A DNA stretch of 64,000 nucleotides from Flavobacteriales bacterium UBA6770 (GCA_905181875.1 CAJIZH010000003.1:1-64000); one strand, 5' to 3'; counted from the stretch's first letter, positions 31,101-40,324 are shown. Translations and numbers: made by a program. Notes: generated from the letters alone by a model not told the origin.

Positions 31101-34100
31101 AAGTAACTCTATACGAATTACCAGCAGTGTAATTCGTTGGATCAAACACATTGTTTGCAATTGCTGCAGAATCAAGGGTGTATTTACTTGTAAATCTGCC
31201 GTTAAAGCTAATTTGAGATCCACCAGATAATGTGAATGAAGTTCCGTTTTCGCAAATGTCATTGAGCGCATTTAAGCTTACCAGTGGAAGTGGATTAACT
31301 AAAGCAAATTCAGAAGTTGAATCACTACATCCGTTTGTATCACTTACAAAGCACCAAAGTTCATGCACCCCAGATCCAGCAACAGTTGGATCGAAAATAG
31401 AATCTAAAACAATTCCTTTTCCTTTAAATGAAGTTAAGTATCTACTAGAACCTCTTGGACCAACTTTATTGCTTAAATGTATAGTATCCGCATTTTCACA
31501 ATATCCTATGGTGTCTAGAGGACTAAATGTGGCAACAGGAACATCTTTAAGAACAATAGTTTTAGCAGCACTATCAATACAACCAAAGTTGTTTTCATAC
31601 ACGTAACTTATTATGGCGGTATTAGCAACTACAGCTGAAGGATCGAAATATCCGTTTTGCACACCTATACCTTTGTAAGAACTGTTTACTCCAACCGGAG
31701 TTCCACCAGTAAGATAGAACGTATCTAAGTTTTCACATATCGGAACGAATGAAGATAAGGAAACTAAAGGTTGAGGGTGCACTACTATACTAAATGTAGT
31801 ATCGCTAAAACAACCCAGATTTTCCAAGTTATAAGTAACCAAATGAGTTCCTGCTTTTGCTGAATCTGGTAAGAAGCTTAATCTATCCGCACCTATTCCA
31901 CGTTGACCTGTATAGAACCCGTTACCATTTCCAATGTTCAACTGTACTGAATCATCAGCTGCACAGAAGGTAGGAATCGTTCCAAGATTAATAACAGGAA
32001 TAGAATCTATGTGAACAAAATCTGTATCCGAATTACTACAACCGTTTGCATCAGTATAAGTATAAGAGATTGTATCGTTTCTTGTTGTGTTTGTATCCGA
32101 TAGATAGTTGTTGTTATTCACTCTACCGTCGATATTACTAAATACACCACCAAGCTGATTTACTCCGCTTAATGCAATCGAAGTTCCACCATGACACAAG
32201 GTATCATCAGCAGCAGGTAAGTTAAAAGTAACAACAGGCAATGCGTCAATTCCAAATACTTGAATTGCAGTACCAATACAACCATTACCATCTGCAGCGG
32301 CGTAAGTGATAGTATCGATAGTTCCACCTGAATTCAGTGTTTTCAAGAAGTAGGTTCCAAGTGCTGTAGTATCTATTCTGTTTAACGTTGAAGCAGTAAA
32401 AACGCCACCAAGCGGCAAGCCACCAGTTAGTAAAACAGAATCTATATCCTCACAAACTGAATTGAAAGCTGAAAGAGTTACTGCAGGTATCGTATCAACT
32501 CTAATACTATCCGTTACTGAAGCTAAACAGCCATTAGTATCTGTAAATGCATAAGTAATATTGAACAATCCTGTTCCTGATATTGCGGTAATGATAGAAT
32601 CATTTCGAACTCCAGGACCTGAATAGACTCCTGTCTCAAATGCATGAGTTGCTATTGGACTTCCAAAATTGATTTGTTTAAACTCTTCATTGAAACATAA
32701 TCTTCCTAAACTTTGATTGAAGAATACAACGGGAAGCGTATCGACGTAAATGGAGCCTGTGGCAGTATCCACACATCCATATTGATTATCAACAACATAA
32801 CTTAGTGTGTTGTTCATTTTATCAATTGAAGTATCGGCAACAAAACTGGTATCGTTAATTACTCCTAGACCAAAATACCTTCCTCCGTATGGAGTGGCAG
32901 CGGTAAGTGTGAAGGTATCCGCATCAGCACATACATCACTCAAGGTATTAAATACTACAACTGGTGTAGGTCGAACTACTATTGAAAACTGAGTATCAGC
33001 TTTACAACTGTTTATATCTGTAAATGAATAGCTTATAACGTGCGTTCCAACGCCTGCAAAAGCTGGGTCGAAAGTCAGACTATCGATTGTAGAAACACCG
33101 TTTCCAATATAATTAGTTTGATTTGGGGTCCATACACTATCTAAAGAAAATGAAGTATCATTCACACAAAGATCACTCAACAGATTTGGTCGAAGAATAG
33201 GTAATGAATCTACCACAATTGTAAACATCACTGAATCTGAACAACCTGTTACTGCTTCTGTAAACCTGTACTGAATATTTGCTGTATCTGCACCTGCAAT
33301 TGAAGGGAAGTATTTGTTTCCAACTACTGAATTCTTAGAAGTATCAGAATAAACACCTATTCCACCAATTCTAGGGCTTCCATTGGTAAGTGTAAATGCT
33401 GGAGCATCTAAACAAACGTTACTAGCAGCGCTTGCCAATACTGTTGGAATTGTATCTACGCCTGCTATTTTAAAGGCAGAATCTGTACAACCAAATTGAT
33501 TTGTAAATACATAATTCAAAGTATCATTAACTACCTGATTAGAAGGGTTGTAAGTTAAGCTATCGTTGGCAATATTATCACCATAGAAGTGTCCTCCGGA
33601 AGGAGACCCTATGCCTAACAATACATCAGGTGTATTGGTACAAATGGAGCCCAAATTACCAATAGCAGCCACTGGATTAGGATTCAATCTAATTGTATCA
33701 GTCATGCTAGCGATACAGGATCTTTCAATTCTGGTATAGGTAATAACGTGTGATCCGGCCGATAGCAAATTAGGATTAAATCTTTTATTCGTTACGCCAT
33801 TTCCTGAAAATACACCGTCATTTGCTGGTAAACCTACAAGCAATCTAGAAGTATCTTTATTACAAATAACCGAATCAGGAAATGTGAAAATCGACCTTAA
33901 CGTATCGAGCGCAGGCAAGCTCACTGAAATAGAATCAACGCATCCAAGGGCATCTGTAACAGTAACCCCATAATTACCTGGAATAAGTTTAGTTAAAAGC
34001 GTATCTGTTTGGGAAAGATTATCATTCCATAAGTAAGTATGTGTTCCAGTACCACCATTGGAAGTAACTTTTACTGACCCAATAGTATCCAAAGTACAAA

Positions 34101-37100
34101 GTGGTTGTACCTTATTGAGAATACTCAATGATAATTGAACTCCAGGTTCAGTGATTAGTTGAGAAATAGAATCAGAACAATTATTAGAATCAGTTACCAC
34201 CAACTGGTAGGTTCCCGCTCCCAAATTAAGTGCATGAGAATCAATTTGAATTTTATTATCATTCCAAGAATAAACGTAAGGAGAAACGCCACCTGAAGCA
34301 ACGACAGAAACTAACCCTGTGCTATCCGATTTACAGAATACGTCTCGTTTATTACCAATAGCAGCCACTGGATTAGGATTCAATCTAATTGTATCAGTCA
34401 TGCTAGCGATACAGGATCTTTCAGTTCTGGTATAGGTAATAACGTGTGATCCGGCCGATAGCAAATTAGGATTAAATCTTTTATTCGTTACGCCATTTCC
34501 TGAAAATACACCGTCATTTGCTGGTAAACCTACAAGCAATCTAGAAGTATCTTTATTACAAATAACCGAATCAGGAAATGTGAAAATCGACCTTAACGTA
34601 TCGAGCGCAGGCAAGCTCACTGAAATAGAATCAACGCATCCAAGGGCATCTGTAACAGTAACCCCATAATTACCTGGAATAAGTTTAGTTAAAAGCGTAT
34701 CTGTTTGGGAAAGATTATCATTCCATAAGTAAGTATGTGTTCCAGTACCACCATTGGAAGTAACTTTTACTGACCCAATAGTATCCAAAGTACAAAGTGG
34801 TTGTACCTTATTGAGAATACTCAATGATAATTGAACTCCAGGTTCAGTGATTAGTTGAGAAATAGAATCAGAACAATTATTAGAATCAGTTACCACTAAC
34901 TGGTAGGTTCCCGCTCCCAAATTAAGTGCATGAGAATCAATTTGAATTTTATTATCATTCCAAGAATAAACGTAAGGAGAAACGCCACCTAAAGCAACGA
35001 CAGAAACTAACCCTGTGCTATCCGATTTACAGAATACGTCTCGTTTAGTTCTGATATGAACGTCAACAGACTTAGACGGTTCTGTAATAGTAAATACTGT
35101 TCTATCTTTACAGTTATTGGCATCAGTAATTGTTACTTTGTATGAACCCGCAGCGAGAGTTTGAGCAACTCTATTTCCCATGCCAGATAGATTAGAAGAA
35201 GAAACTAGCCAATCAAAAGAGTATCCTGATTTTCCACCGATTCCATCTAAGTACAGTGATCCTGTTCTGTCTCCTTTGCAAAGAACATTCAAAGTAGTGT
35301 CCCTAAACTGAGGAACTTCAAACGTATCAATGTCAATTGTATCAATATTGATACAAGCGTTTGCATCAGTAATGCTTACGTAATAAATTCCCTTAGAATT
35401 TACTTCTAAGGTATCAGAAGAAGAAGAAGAAGAGTTATTCCAAATGTAATTTCCTTTATTAGCCCCAGCACGAATCGTGTAAGCTGCGTTCTTGCAGAAT
35501 GCAGTATCAGGACCTAAATCAACAGAAGGCAAAGAATCTATTTGGATGAAGATAACTGTCGTATCGGATAATTGTCCCTTATCTGTGGCAATAATAAACA
35601 CAGGTATGCGGGCAGTTAATGAAGTATCTGGAAGTGACACTCTAAGAGCTCTAATTGTGTCCTTAGAACTATTATTGTAGAAGGTGAATGCAGCGCTTGG
35701 AAGTATATTCGTGTCTGATGCAATCGCCGTTAATTTCATAAGCTCCAGATCACCAACATCAACATCCTTAATGGAGAATAGTAGTGAATCTCCAATTGAG
35801 CCAGAGCATATCGTGTCATTTTTAATAAAAGAAATTTTAGGAGCCTTATTTGACAATTCGTAATCTACAAACCCAACAAAACTTCTTGGGTAATAATTTG
35901 CTTTGCCGCTATTTTCAATACCAAAACCAACATTGGGACCTACGGTAATTTTACACTCATTATTGTTGTGCCATGATTTTGGAAGAGAACTGTTGTAAGT
36001 CATATAATTCATGCTATTGCCAGTTTTTGAGAAGATTGCAAATCCATAAGTCTTATTAGCAGGAATAATTAAATTGAGTCCCTTATTAGTTAAACTGATC
36101 GGAGTAGAGTTGTTACCCGTAGAAGCAAAAGTCCCTAATTTAATCCAACTATTAGCAGACAAGCTTTCAGTTGAGGATTTTGGAGTTGTTGTTGGATAAG
36201 AGGATACTGTTGAAGCTAGAGCGATTCTACCTACACTTCCTTTGGCACCTGCTCCACCACAACCATTAGTTGCACCTCCATTTCCAGCTAAACTTGCAAT
36301 TGTACCCGATGCACTATTAAAACTAGAGACTATCTTTACTGATCCTCCAGCGCCACCGCCACCGCCAGCCATGCCACAGCCACGGCCATTGCCGCCTTTT
36401 GGATTAGTGTTTGTTCCATTTCCTCCGTTTGCTCCATTAGCAGTAATGCTTCCATTATTAGTAAGGTTTGCGCACGAAATCATAATGATACCGCCACCGT
36501 TTCCTCCAGCACCTGATAAGTGTCCATCTTCATCTCCACCGCCTTCACCACCGGCTCCACCCATGATTAACTTAGATAGGTTTGTAATACCAACAGCTAT
36601 TCCTCCTGTTCCGCCAAAATGACCACCACTATTTGTCCCCTTTGCTCCATTAGCAGCATATCCACCGCCGCCGCCGCCGCCAGCATCTCCACGTCCAGTG
36701 CCGCCGCCGCCGCCATTTCCGTTTGCACCATTCCATGTAGCATTATTAGATCCACTCGAATTTCCTCCAGCATATCCTGTTCCATAAATTCCCTCACCCT
36801 GAGCTCCATCCTTATTCCGCCAATGAGCATTTCCAGATAGGGAAGATGCGTGACCAACACCTCTATATCCTTTTTCAGAAACAGTAATTGTCCCTGAATT
36901 AGCTACAAATCCGTTAGCTCTAAATGCTAAAATACCCCCAGAACTTCCGTCCCAAGAATTACAAGTTAAGGTTACACCAGAAGCAACAGTCACACTTGTA
37001 TAATTAGGCACTTTAAGTACCTGATGTTTTTGAGAACTTGATGCTGAATAAGCATATGTTCTAACTGTGGCAAGAGTTAATGTGTTTCCAGAAATACTAT

Positions 37101-37605
37101 TAATAGTATTGAATTCGTGCTGCCCTGCCGTATTACTAGAGGTCGATTTATCAACCATTGTTATAATCATTACTTCATCACCAACCGAAAAGCCACTGGA
37201 TGAGGAAGTAACCAAAGTACTAGATCCAGCCGAATTCGTTCCGGTAACGGCTGTTCGAACATTATCTGTATACACAGTGCCAGATGTTGCATTTAGGATA
37301 CCATCAGATCCATTGCCATAATCTGAATCTTTAATAAACCAGCCTGCGGTTGAAGTGTTAATTGGTTTATCTTTATAATAAATACCATAGGCTCCGGCAC
37401 CATTTGTTATCGCTCCGAAATCTTTAATGATAATATCGGATCCACCAGCGCCGACGTTAAATGATATTCCCGCTTGACTGTTATTTTTGTACAAAGGTGG
37501 AGTGTTGATAATACGTTTAGTTTGACCAAACCCCACTGAACAATAGACAATCATTAACAATGATGATTGCAATATTTTTGTTTTTATTGAAAAAAACTTT
37601 GTCAT
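28144..37605 (-). CDS. Giant T9SS type A sorted protein with glycine-rich domain, Ig-like and SprB repeats
   Basis: About 3153 residues from the ATG at 37605, chosen because the signal peptide follows (TKILQSSLLMIVYCSVGFGQ); an in-frame ATG at 37635 would add ten residues. Residues about 35-240 are a surface domain of unknown function. Residues about 240-470 are extremely glycine rich (GGGGGTGRGDAGGGGGGGY) and contain an RGD at 305-307. Then come SprB-like repeats, including a 232-residue segment present twice, about fifteen further Ig-like repeats (GVGTHVISYSFTDINSC), five SprB repeats, FN3-like modules and a type A sorting domain (KLYPNPNGGQFTLQL, ITDMSGREVW, AGMYQLRI). The last 700 residues have the same plan as those of the 4418-residue neighbour, so the two are paralogues. 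It is the first gene of the four-gene operon and probably an adhesin or gliding-related surface fibre. Confidence 0.88.
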   Translation of the reverse strand: MTKFFSIKTKILQSSLLMIVYCSVGFGQTKRIINTPPLYKNNSQAGISFNVGAGGSDIIIKDFGAITNGAGAYGIYYKDKPINTSTAGWFIKDSDYGNGSDGILNATSGTVYTDNVRTAVTGTNSAGSSTLVTSSSSGFSVGDEVMIITMVDKSTSSNTAGQHEFNTINSISGNTLTLATVRTYAYSASSSQKHQVLKVPNYTSVTVASGVTLTCNSWDGSSGGILAFRANGFVANSGTITVSEKGYRGVGHASSLSGNAHWRNKDGAQGEGIYGTGYAGGNSSGSNNATWNGANGNGGGGGTGRGDAGGGGGGGYAANGAKGTNSGGHFGGTGGIAVGITNLSKLIMGGAGGEGGGDEDGHLSGAGGNGGGIIMISCANLTNNGSITANGANGGNGTNTNPKGGNGRGCGMAGGGGGAGGSVKIVSSFNSASGTIASLAGNGGATNGCGGAGAKGSVGRIALASTVSSYPTTTPKSSTESLSANSWIKLGTFASTGNNSTPISLTNKGLNLIIPANKTYGFAIFSKTGNSMNYMTYNSSLPKSWHNNNECKITVGPNVGFGIENSGKANYYPRSFVGFVDYELSNKAPKISFIKNDTICSGSIGDSLLFSIKDVDVGDLELMKLTAIASDTNILPSAAFTFYNNSSKDTIRALRVSLPDTSLTARIPVFIIATDKGQLSDTTVIFIQIDSLPSVDLGPDTAFCKNAAYTIRAGANKGNYIWNNSSSSSSDTLEVNSKGIYYVSITDANACINIDTIDIDTFEVPQFRDTTLNVLCKGDRTGSLYLDGIGGKSGYSFDWLVSSSNLSGMGNRVAQTLAAGSYKVTITDANNCKDRTVFTITEPSKSVDVHIRTKRDVFCKSDSTGLVSVVALGGVSPYVYSWNDNKIQIDSHALNLGAGTYQLVVTDSNNCSDSISQLITEPGVQLSLSILNKVQPLCTLDTIGSVKVTSNGGTGTHTYLWNDNLSQTDTLLTKLIPGNYGVTVTDALGCVDSISVSLPALDTLRSIFTFPDSVICNKDTSRLLVGLPANDGVFSGNGVTNKRFNPNLLSAGSHVITYTRTERSCIASMTDTIRLNPNPVAAIGNKRDVFCKSDSTGLVSVVASGGVSPYVYSWNDNKIQIDSHALNLGAGTYQLVVTDSNNCSDSISQLITEPGVQLSLSILNKVQPLCTLDTIGSVKVTSNGGTGTHTYLWNDNLSQTDTLLTKLIPGNYGVTVTDALGCVDSISVSLPALDTLRSIFTFPDSVICNKDTSRLLVGLPANDGVFSGNGVTNKRFNPNLLSAGSHVITYTRIERSCIASMTDTIRLNPNPVAAIGNLGSICTNTPDVLLGIGSPSGGHFYGDNIANDSLTYNPSNQVVNDTLNYVFTNQFGCTDSAFKIAGVDTIPTVLASAASNVCLDAPAFTLTNGSPRIGGIGVYSDTSKNSVVGNKYFPSIAGADTANIQYRFTEAVTGCSDSVMFTIVVDSLPILRPNLLSDLCVNDTSFSLDSVWTPNQTNYIGNGVSTIDSLTFDPAFAGVGTHVISYSFTDINSCKADTQFSIVVRPTPVVVFNTLSDVCADADTFTLTAATPYGGRYFGLGVINDTSFVADTSIDKMNNTLSYVVDNQYGCVDTATGSIYVDTLPVVFFNQSLGRLCFNEEFKQINFGSPIATHAFETGVYSGPGVRNDSIITAISGTGLFNITYAFTDTNGCLASVTDSIRVDTIPAVTLSAFNSVCEDIDSVLLTGGLPLGGVFTASTLNRIDTTALGTYFLKTLNSGGTIDTITYAAADGNGCIGTAIQVFGIDALPVVTFNLPAADDTLCHGGTSIALSGVNQLGGVFSNIDGRVNNNNYLSDTNTTRNDTISYTYTDANGCSNSDTDFVHIDSIPVINLGTIPTFCAADDSVQLNIGNGNGFYTGQRGIGADRLSFLPDSAKAGTHLVTYNLENLGCFSDTTFSIVVHPQPLVSLSSFVPICENLDTFYLTGGTPVGVNSSYKGIGVQNGYFDPSAVVANTAIISYVYENNFGCIDSAAKTIVLKDVPVATFSPLDTIGYCENADTIHLSNKVGPRGSSRYLTSFKGKGIVLDSIFDPTVAGSGVHELWCFVSDTNGCSDSTSEFALVNPLPLVSLNALNDICENGTSFTLSGGSQISFNGRFTSKYTLDSAAIANNVFDPTNYTAGNSYRVTYTFTDTAQCSDSASRVFTILNTPVAFLDSSALKFCTNESPYQLIEGFPKTGGTGFYGGSGVFSGTFFPQFASAGLDTMQYIFTGTNGCIDTAAASFRVKVAPAIQVSSALKYCDKDGIDTLSFAINTVGNGFGIYSGKGVTNDSIFNVDSAGVGIHNIQVAYFDTSFGYTCADSSKHVLTVNSSPTIALQNAPDLCLNTTQILGFGLPQGGLYFADTLLSANTIAMNRYTATGSARSQKIIYEYYGANGCWDTASAVIDILPQPSVSFVLEDSIACYSENLVKVTGGLPIGGTYLGKGIFQNQLYTQSSGTGYIDIVYQFTDSNNCNNTDTVKLLVAVNPILNVSNDTVLCANTLANIFATGAGKGALYTWSNGVQNPNISVTPSKTASYSVIGLDTNGCSDQKTVKVEVLPEIILTTSNQNAGCIASDGIANVSVAGGLPPFSYLWTSGSKNSIATGLKAGFYEVTVTDANVCIKSASAVIKNTNGPNVIVNGITDASCAGVADGSIALDIQGAVLAIQWSNGATTEDISGLSPGKYILTVTAADSCITTREFTITAPDAMQIAAMVEAPTCASNNGFITLNVVGGKSPYRYDWSNSTSNDTLLSATSGVYKVTVTDNNSCKDSIEVVVSDYGAPVITLIKVIQPDCGVNNGELHIDVNKDTLTHFSWNTGDSTYIIKNLVHGIYRATATDTAGCRGLTSITLNSITPRAKELCVATIDTATGLAQIVWSNTGAKEIEIYTKALGRNDFTVLESTPINPNVYTDSLSSIIFKSHSYAIKSTDSCGGVSELSSLHQTILMTSQLEKNNDITLRWTAYAGFKFSEYEIMRLENGVMTEYGRTGIGTNELVISDEEFEARKIFYVVRVAAPESCGPADYYDYSWSNKSMNFGSFNINVEHPGNLAIRKLYPNPNGGQFTLQLGFNAETNVDLRITDMSGREVWNTKLGNVFGLVTLPIDLMNNAAGMYQLRIDAADEVFMERIQVIK
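33655..35046 (-). repeat. 696-bp in-frame tandem duplication (two copies)
   Basis: Copy 1 is 33655-34350 and copy 2 is 34351-35046. The unit is 232 codons, so the frame is kept. By eye I find only three differences: A/G near 33730 and 34426, C/T near 34202 and 34898, and G/A near 34293 and 34989. Each unit covers two SprB-like repeats (CKSDSTGLVSVVA and CTLDTIGSVKVTSNGG) and one Ig-like module (ICNKDTSRLLVGLP). Such near-identity points to a very recent duplication, or an assembly artefact. Confidence 0.9.
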
Positions 37606-37891
37606 ATTTCTATTCTTCTGTTTTATCAGGCTCAAATAAAACCTAAATTAAATTTGATTTAAGTTTTAAAAACTGCGTATCCCCCTCCTTATACATTTAA
37701 CTTTTTGCATTATCCCTTATACGGTAACCCGTCTAAATCAGTTAGTTAAACGATAAAAACTTAATTAAAAATGAAACTATAAAATAACCAAAAAATATTG
37801 ACAATATGCTGTTAATATCGGTCTCAATTAGGAATTAAGCCAAACTAATAAATTACCCGACAAATTACGACACTAAAAACCAATCAATCTA
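37606..37891. other. Upstream region of the T9SS operon, no gene
   Basis: About 285 AT-rich bases between the first gene of the minus-strand operon and the end of the Nudix gene, which is also on the minus strand. The promoter of the 27.8-kb operon should be here. I see no exact TAnnTTTG box on the minus strand and no clear terminator for the Nudix gene. A small inverted repeat (acggtaacccgt near 37721-37732) is the only structure. The 5' leader may be long. Confidence 0.4.
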
Positions 37892-38533
37892 CTATGATAA
37901 ATATGTTTCCACCAATGCTAGTATACTTCTATAAGAGTTTTCTTTAAAAACCTCAAGAACTTTATCTTTTCTAATCCATTCAACTTTATCTATTCCCTCC
38001 TCTGTTTGAGGTGATAAATTTTGCAAGTTCGTTTTACTGGTCATTTTATACCAGAAAGTAGGTTTTAAAACAAAACTATTTTTGTGATAATATACATGAT
38101 AAGTAATTTCAAAACTAGCATCAGAACAAGTGGATACAGAAACAGCAGTCTCCTCTTCAACCTCTCTGATAGCACATTGTTTTATCTTCTCACTTTTCTC
38201 GAGCTTTCCTTTGGGTAAATCCCATTTACCATTTCGATAAATCACTAACAAATCGCCACGCTCATTTTCAACTATTCCGCCAGCAGCTTCAATTAACTTG
38301 AAATGAAATTTAAATCGATTGAACAAATCAATAGGCGAATCACAAGAACACCTTACCGTTGCTGGTTGATCTGCAGTCAACCAACTTTCCCAATTTTCTG
38401 GTAACAATAATTCAGATTCTGAGACTCCAGTTACCTCTTCGCTTACTTCCGCTATATTTGACGATTCTTCGACGAAAACCAAAACTTGGTTGAAGAAAAC
38501 TTTATACTTTCGCTGTTTAAAATTTATACTCAT
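37892..38533 (-). CDS. NUDIX hydrolase
   Basis: A 213-residue protein with a Nudix domain in its second half. The Nudix box runs from Gly 109 to Val 131: G109, E115, R123-E124, E127-E128. The usual glycine near the end of the box is Ala 130. The first 75 residues are an acidic extension common in the Bacteroidota version. Such enzymes hydrolyse nucleoside-diphosphate derivatives; the substrate cannot be told from sequence. Its start codon lies head to head with pyrE with five bases between, so the two promoters must sit in each other's coding sequence. Confidence 0.88.
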   Translation of the reverse strand: MSINFKQRKYKVFFNQVLVFVEESSNIAEVSEEVTGVSESELLLPENWESWLTADQPATVRCSCDSPIDLFNRFKFHFKLIEAAGGIVENERGDLLVIYRNGKWDLPKGKLEKSEKIKQCAIREVEEETAVSVSTCSDASFEITYHVYYHKNSFVLKPTFWYKMTSKTNLQNLSPQTEEGIDKVEWIRKDKVLEVFKENSYRSILALVETYLS

Positions 38534-38538
38534 ATTTC

Positions 38539-39180
38539 ATGTTGATTTCTAATGATGTTTCGCTCAACGTAAGTGAGTTTCTTTTACAAATTAAAGCAAT
38601 AAAACTTCAGCCAAACAATCCGTTCACATGGGCTTCAGGAATTAAATCTCCGATTTATTGTGATAATAGAAAAGTTTTGTCCTACCCAAAAATCAGGACC
38701 TTTATTCGTCAAGAAATGGTAAAGGTTTTAGAAGATAATTATGGTCGACCTGATGTAATTGCTGGGGTAGCAACAGGTGGTATAGCTCTGGGCGCTCTAG
38801 TAGCGCAAGAATTAGGACTTCCATTTGTGTATGTTCGCTCAAAACAAAAAGAACATGGCTTGTCAAATCAAATTGAAGGGTATGTTGAAAAAGGTCAGAG
38901 CGTAATTGTGATTGAAGATTTAATTTCAACAGGTGCAAGCTCTTTAAAAGCTGTTGATGCTTTAAGAGACTTTGGTTGTAGTATCAAAGGAATGGTTGCA
39001 ATATTTTCATATGGTTTAGCCGAATCAAAAGAAAATTTCAAAAAAGCAAAATGTCCGCTAGTAACATTAGCCAGTTATGATTCTATGCTGACCAAAGCAA
39101 TCGAAACAAATTACATAACTTCCAAAGACTCAAAATTGCTCCGAGATTGGAAAAAAGACCCTAAAAACTGGATGAAATAA
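38539..39180 (+). CDS. pyrE: Orotate phosphoribosyltransferase
   Basis: At 213 residues it has the normal length for the family. It joins orotate to phosphoribosyl pyrophosphate to make orotidine 5'-phosphate in pyrimidine synthesis. The PRPP-binding motif VIVIEDLISTGASS is at about 122-135. ASGIKSPIYCDNRKVLSYP near the N-terminus and the lysine-rich loop VRSKQKEHGLSNQIEG are also typical. The stop overlaps the next start by one base (TAATG), so the SRPBCC gene is cotranslated. Confidence 0.96.
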   Translation: MLISNDVSLNVSEFLLQIKAIKLQPNNPFTWASGIKSPIYCDNRKVLSYPKIRTFIRQEMVKVLEDNYGRPDVIAGVATGGIALGALVAQELGLPFVYVRSKQKEHGLSNQIEGYVEKGQSVIVIEDLISTGASSLKAVDALRDFGCSIKGMVAIFSYGLAESKENFKKAKCPLVTLASYDSMLTKAIETNYITSKDSKLLRDWKKDPKNWMK

Positions 39181-39584
39181 TGACTCATATTGAAAGTAAC
39201 AAAGTAGCTATAAACACCAACCCGAAACAAATCTTTGATTTCGTCCTAAATATGAACAATATTATTGAACTTTTACCGCAAGAAAAAGTCGAAAATTGGA
39301 AAGGAGAAGAAGACAATTGCTCCTTTACCATAAAGGGATTATCAGGTATAGGAATGAAAATAGATTCAAGCGAAGAACCTACCAGAATTGCTATCGTTTC
39401 TTATGGGAAAAATCCATTCGACTTCACTATGAATCTGCATATTAAAGAAATTTTCGAAAATAAATCTGAAGCCTATTTAGATTTTGATGCAAACATGAAC
39501 ATGATGATTGAAATGATGGCGAAAGGTCCATTGACTAATCTTTTTAATATTATGGCTGAAAAACTTAAAGATAAGTTCAATTAG
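39180..39584 (+). CDS. SRPBCC family protein
   Basis: A 134-residue protein with the helix-grip (START/Bet v 1-like) pattern: an N-terminal strand, NPKQIFDFVLNMNNIIELLP, alternating strands (CSFTIKGLSGIGMKI), and a long C-terminal helix (GPLTNLFNIMAEKLKDKF). Such domains bind a hydrophobic ligand. The family often sits beside pyrE in Bacteroidota, but its role is not known. It overlaps pyrE by one base and ends 8 bases before the convergent birA gene. Confidence 0.8.
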   Translation: MTHIESNKVAINTNPKQIFDFVLNMNNIIELLPQEKVENWKGEEDNCSFTIKGLSGIGMKIDSSEEPTRIAIVSYGKNPFDFTMNLHIKEIFENKSEAYLDFDANMNMMIEMMAKGPLTNLFNIMAEKLKDKFN

Positions 39585-39592
39585 TTAGGAAC

Positions 39593-40324
39593 CTATTCAA
39601 ACAAGAATCGAAGTTTTTTTTGTTCAAAAAGTTGTTCTTTTTGGTCGATCAAAACCCTCAATTTTCCGGCAGTATTTATTCCGATTATTTCGCCAAAAAT
39701 TTCCTTACCGTCAATACTAAATTTTCGTACCTCATTTAGACCTAGAAGTAAATCTAAATATCTATTGTTCAAAAGCACTGGCCTGTCGATAAAATCTTGG
39801 ACTTTGTACAAATAATCGATCAATTCTTCAGCTACTACTTTAGTATAAAAGAGCTCTTGCATTTCATTGGAAATACTCGTTGAGTTGCTATTTGATAGTA
39901 TCGTAGATTGATTTACATTTAAACCAACACCTATAATAGTGTGCAACAATTCATTCTTGAGCAATGTATTCTCGATTAATATCCCACAAACCTTTTTATG
40001 ATTTACCATAATATCGTTAGGCCATTTTATTTGTACACCTTTTACACCTAAATTCTTTAAGTAATCAGAAATTAATATTGAAACTGCTTGATTTAATTTA
40101 AAAGCATCCATAACATACAGATTATTGGGCTGAAAGTAAAAACTAAAAGTTAAATTTTTCCCATAATCAGACTCCCATTTTGCCTCACGCTGTCCTTTGC
40201 CATTTGTCTGAAAATTTGCAACGATAGCATCAAAATTCTTTAAAGAATTTTGATGCTTCAACCTCCGTTTCATCTCCTCATTTGTAGAATCAATCGAATC
40301 CAACCAAATAACACTCCTCTTCAC
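39593..40324 (-). CDS. birA: Biotin--[acetyl-CoA-carboxylase] ligase (no DNA-binding domain)
   Basis: At 243 residues it attaches biotin to the carrier domain of acetyl-CoA carboxylase and other biotin enzymes through biotinyl-AMP. Motifs: DSIDSTN at 9-15, GKGQR at 42-46, which replaces the usual GRGRR of the adenylate loop, KWPND at 100-104 and KKVCGILIE at 110-118. It has no N-terminal helix-turn-helix, so it is a monofunctional ligase and not a repressor, as usual in this phylum. It converges with the SRPBCC gene. Confidence 0.93.
   Translation of the reverse strand: MKRSVIWLDSIDSTNEEMKRRLKHQNSLKNFDAIVANFQTNGKGQREAKWESDYGKNLTFSFYFQPNNLYVMDAFKLNQAVSILISDYLKNLGVKGVQIKWPNDIMVNHKKVCGILIENTLLKNELLHTIIGVGLNVNQSTILSNSNSTSISNEMQELFYTKVVAEELIDYLYKVQDFIDRPVLLNNRYLDLLLGLNEVRKFSIDGKEIFGEIIGINTAGKLRVLIDQKEQLFEQKKLRFLFE

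Noticed and set aside
36242-36860. Long plus- and minus-strand ORFs rich in proline or alanine over the polyglycine segment
   Set aside because: They are shadows of GGN codon runs in the giant gene and have no family features or signal peptides.
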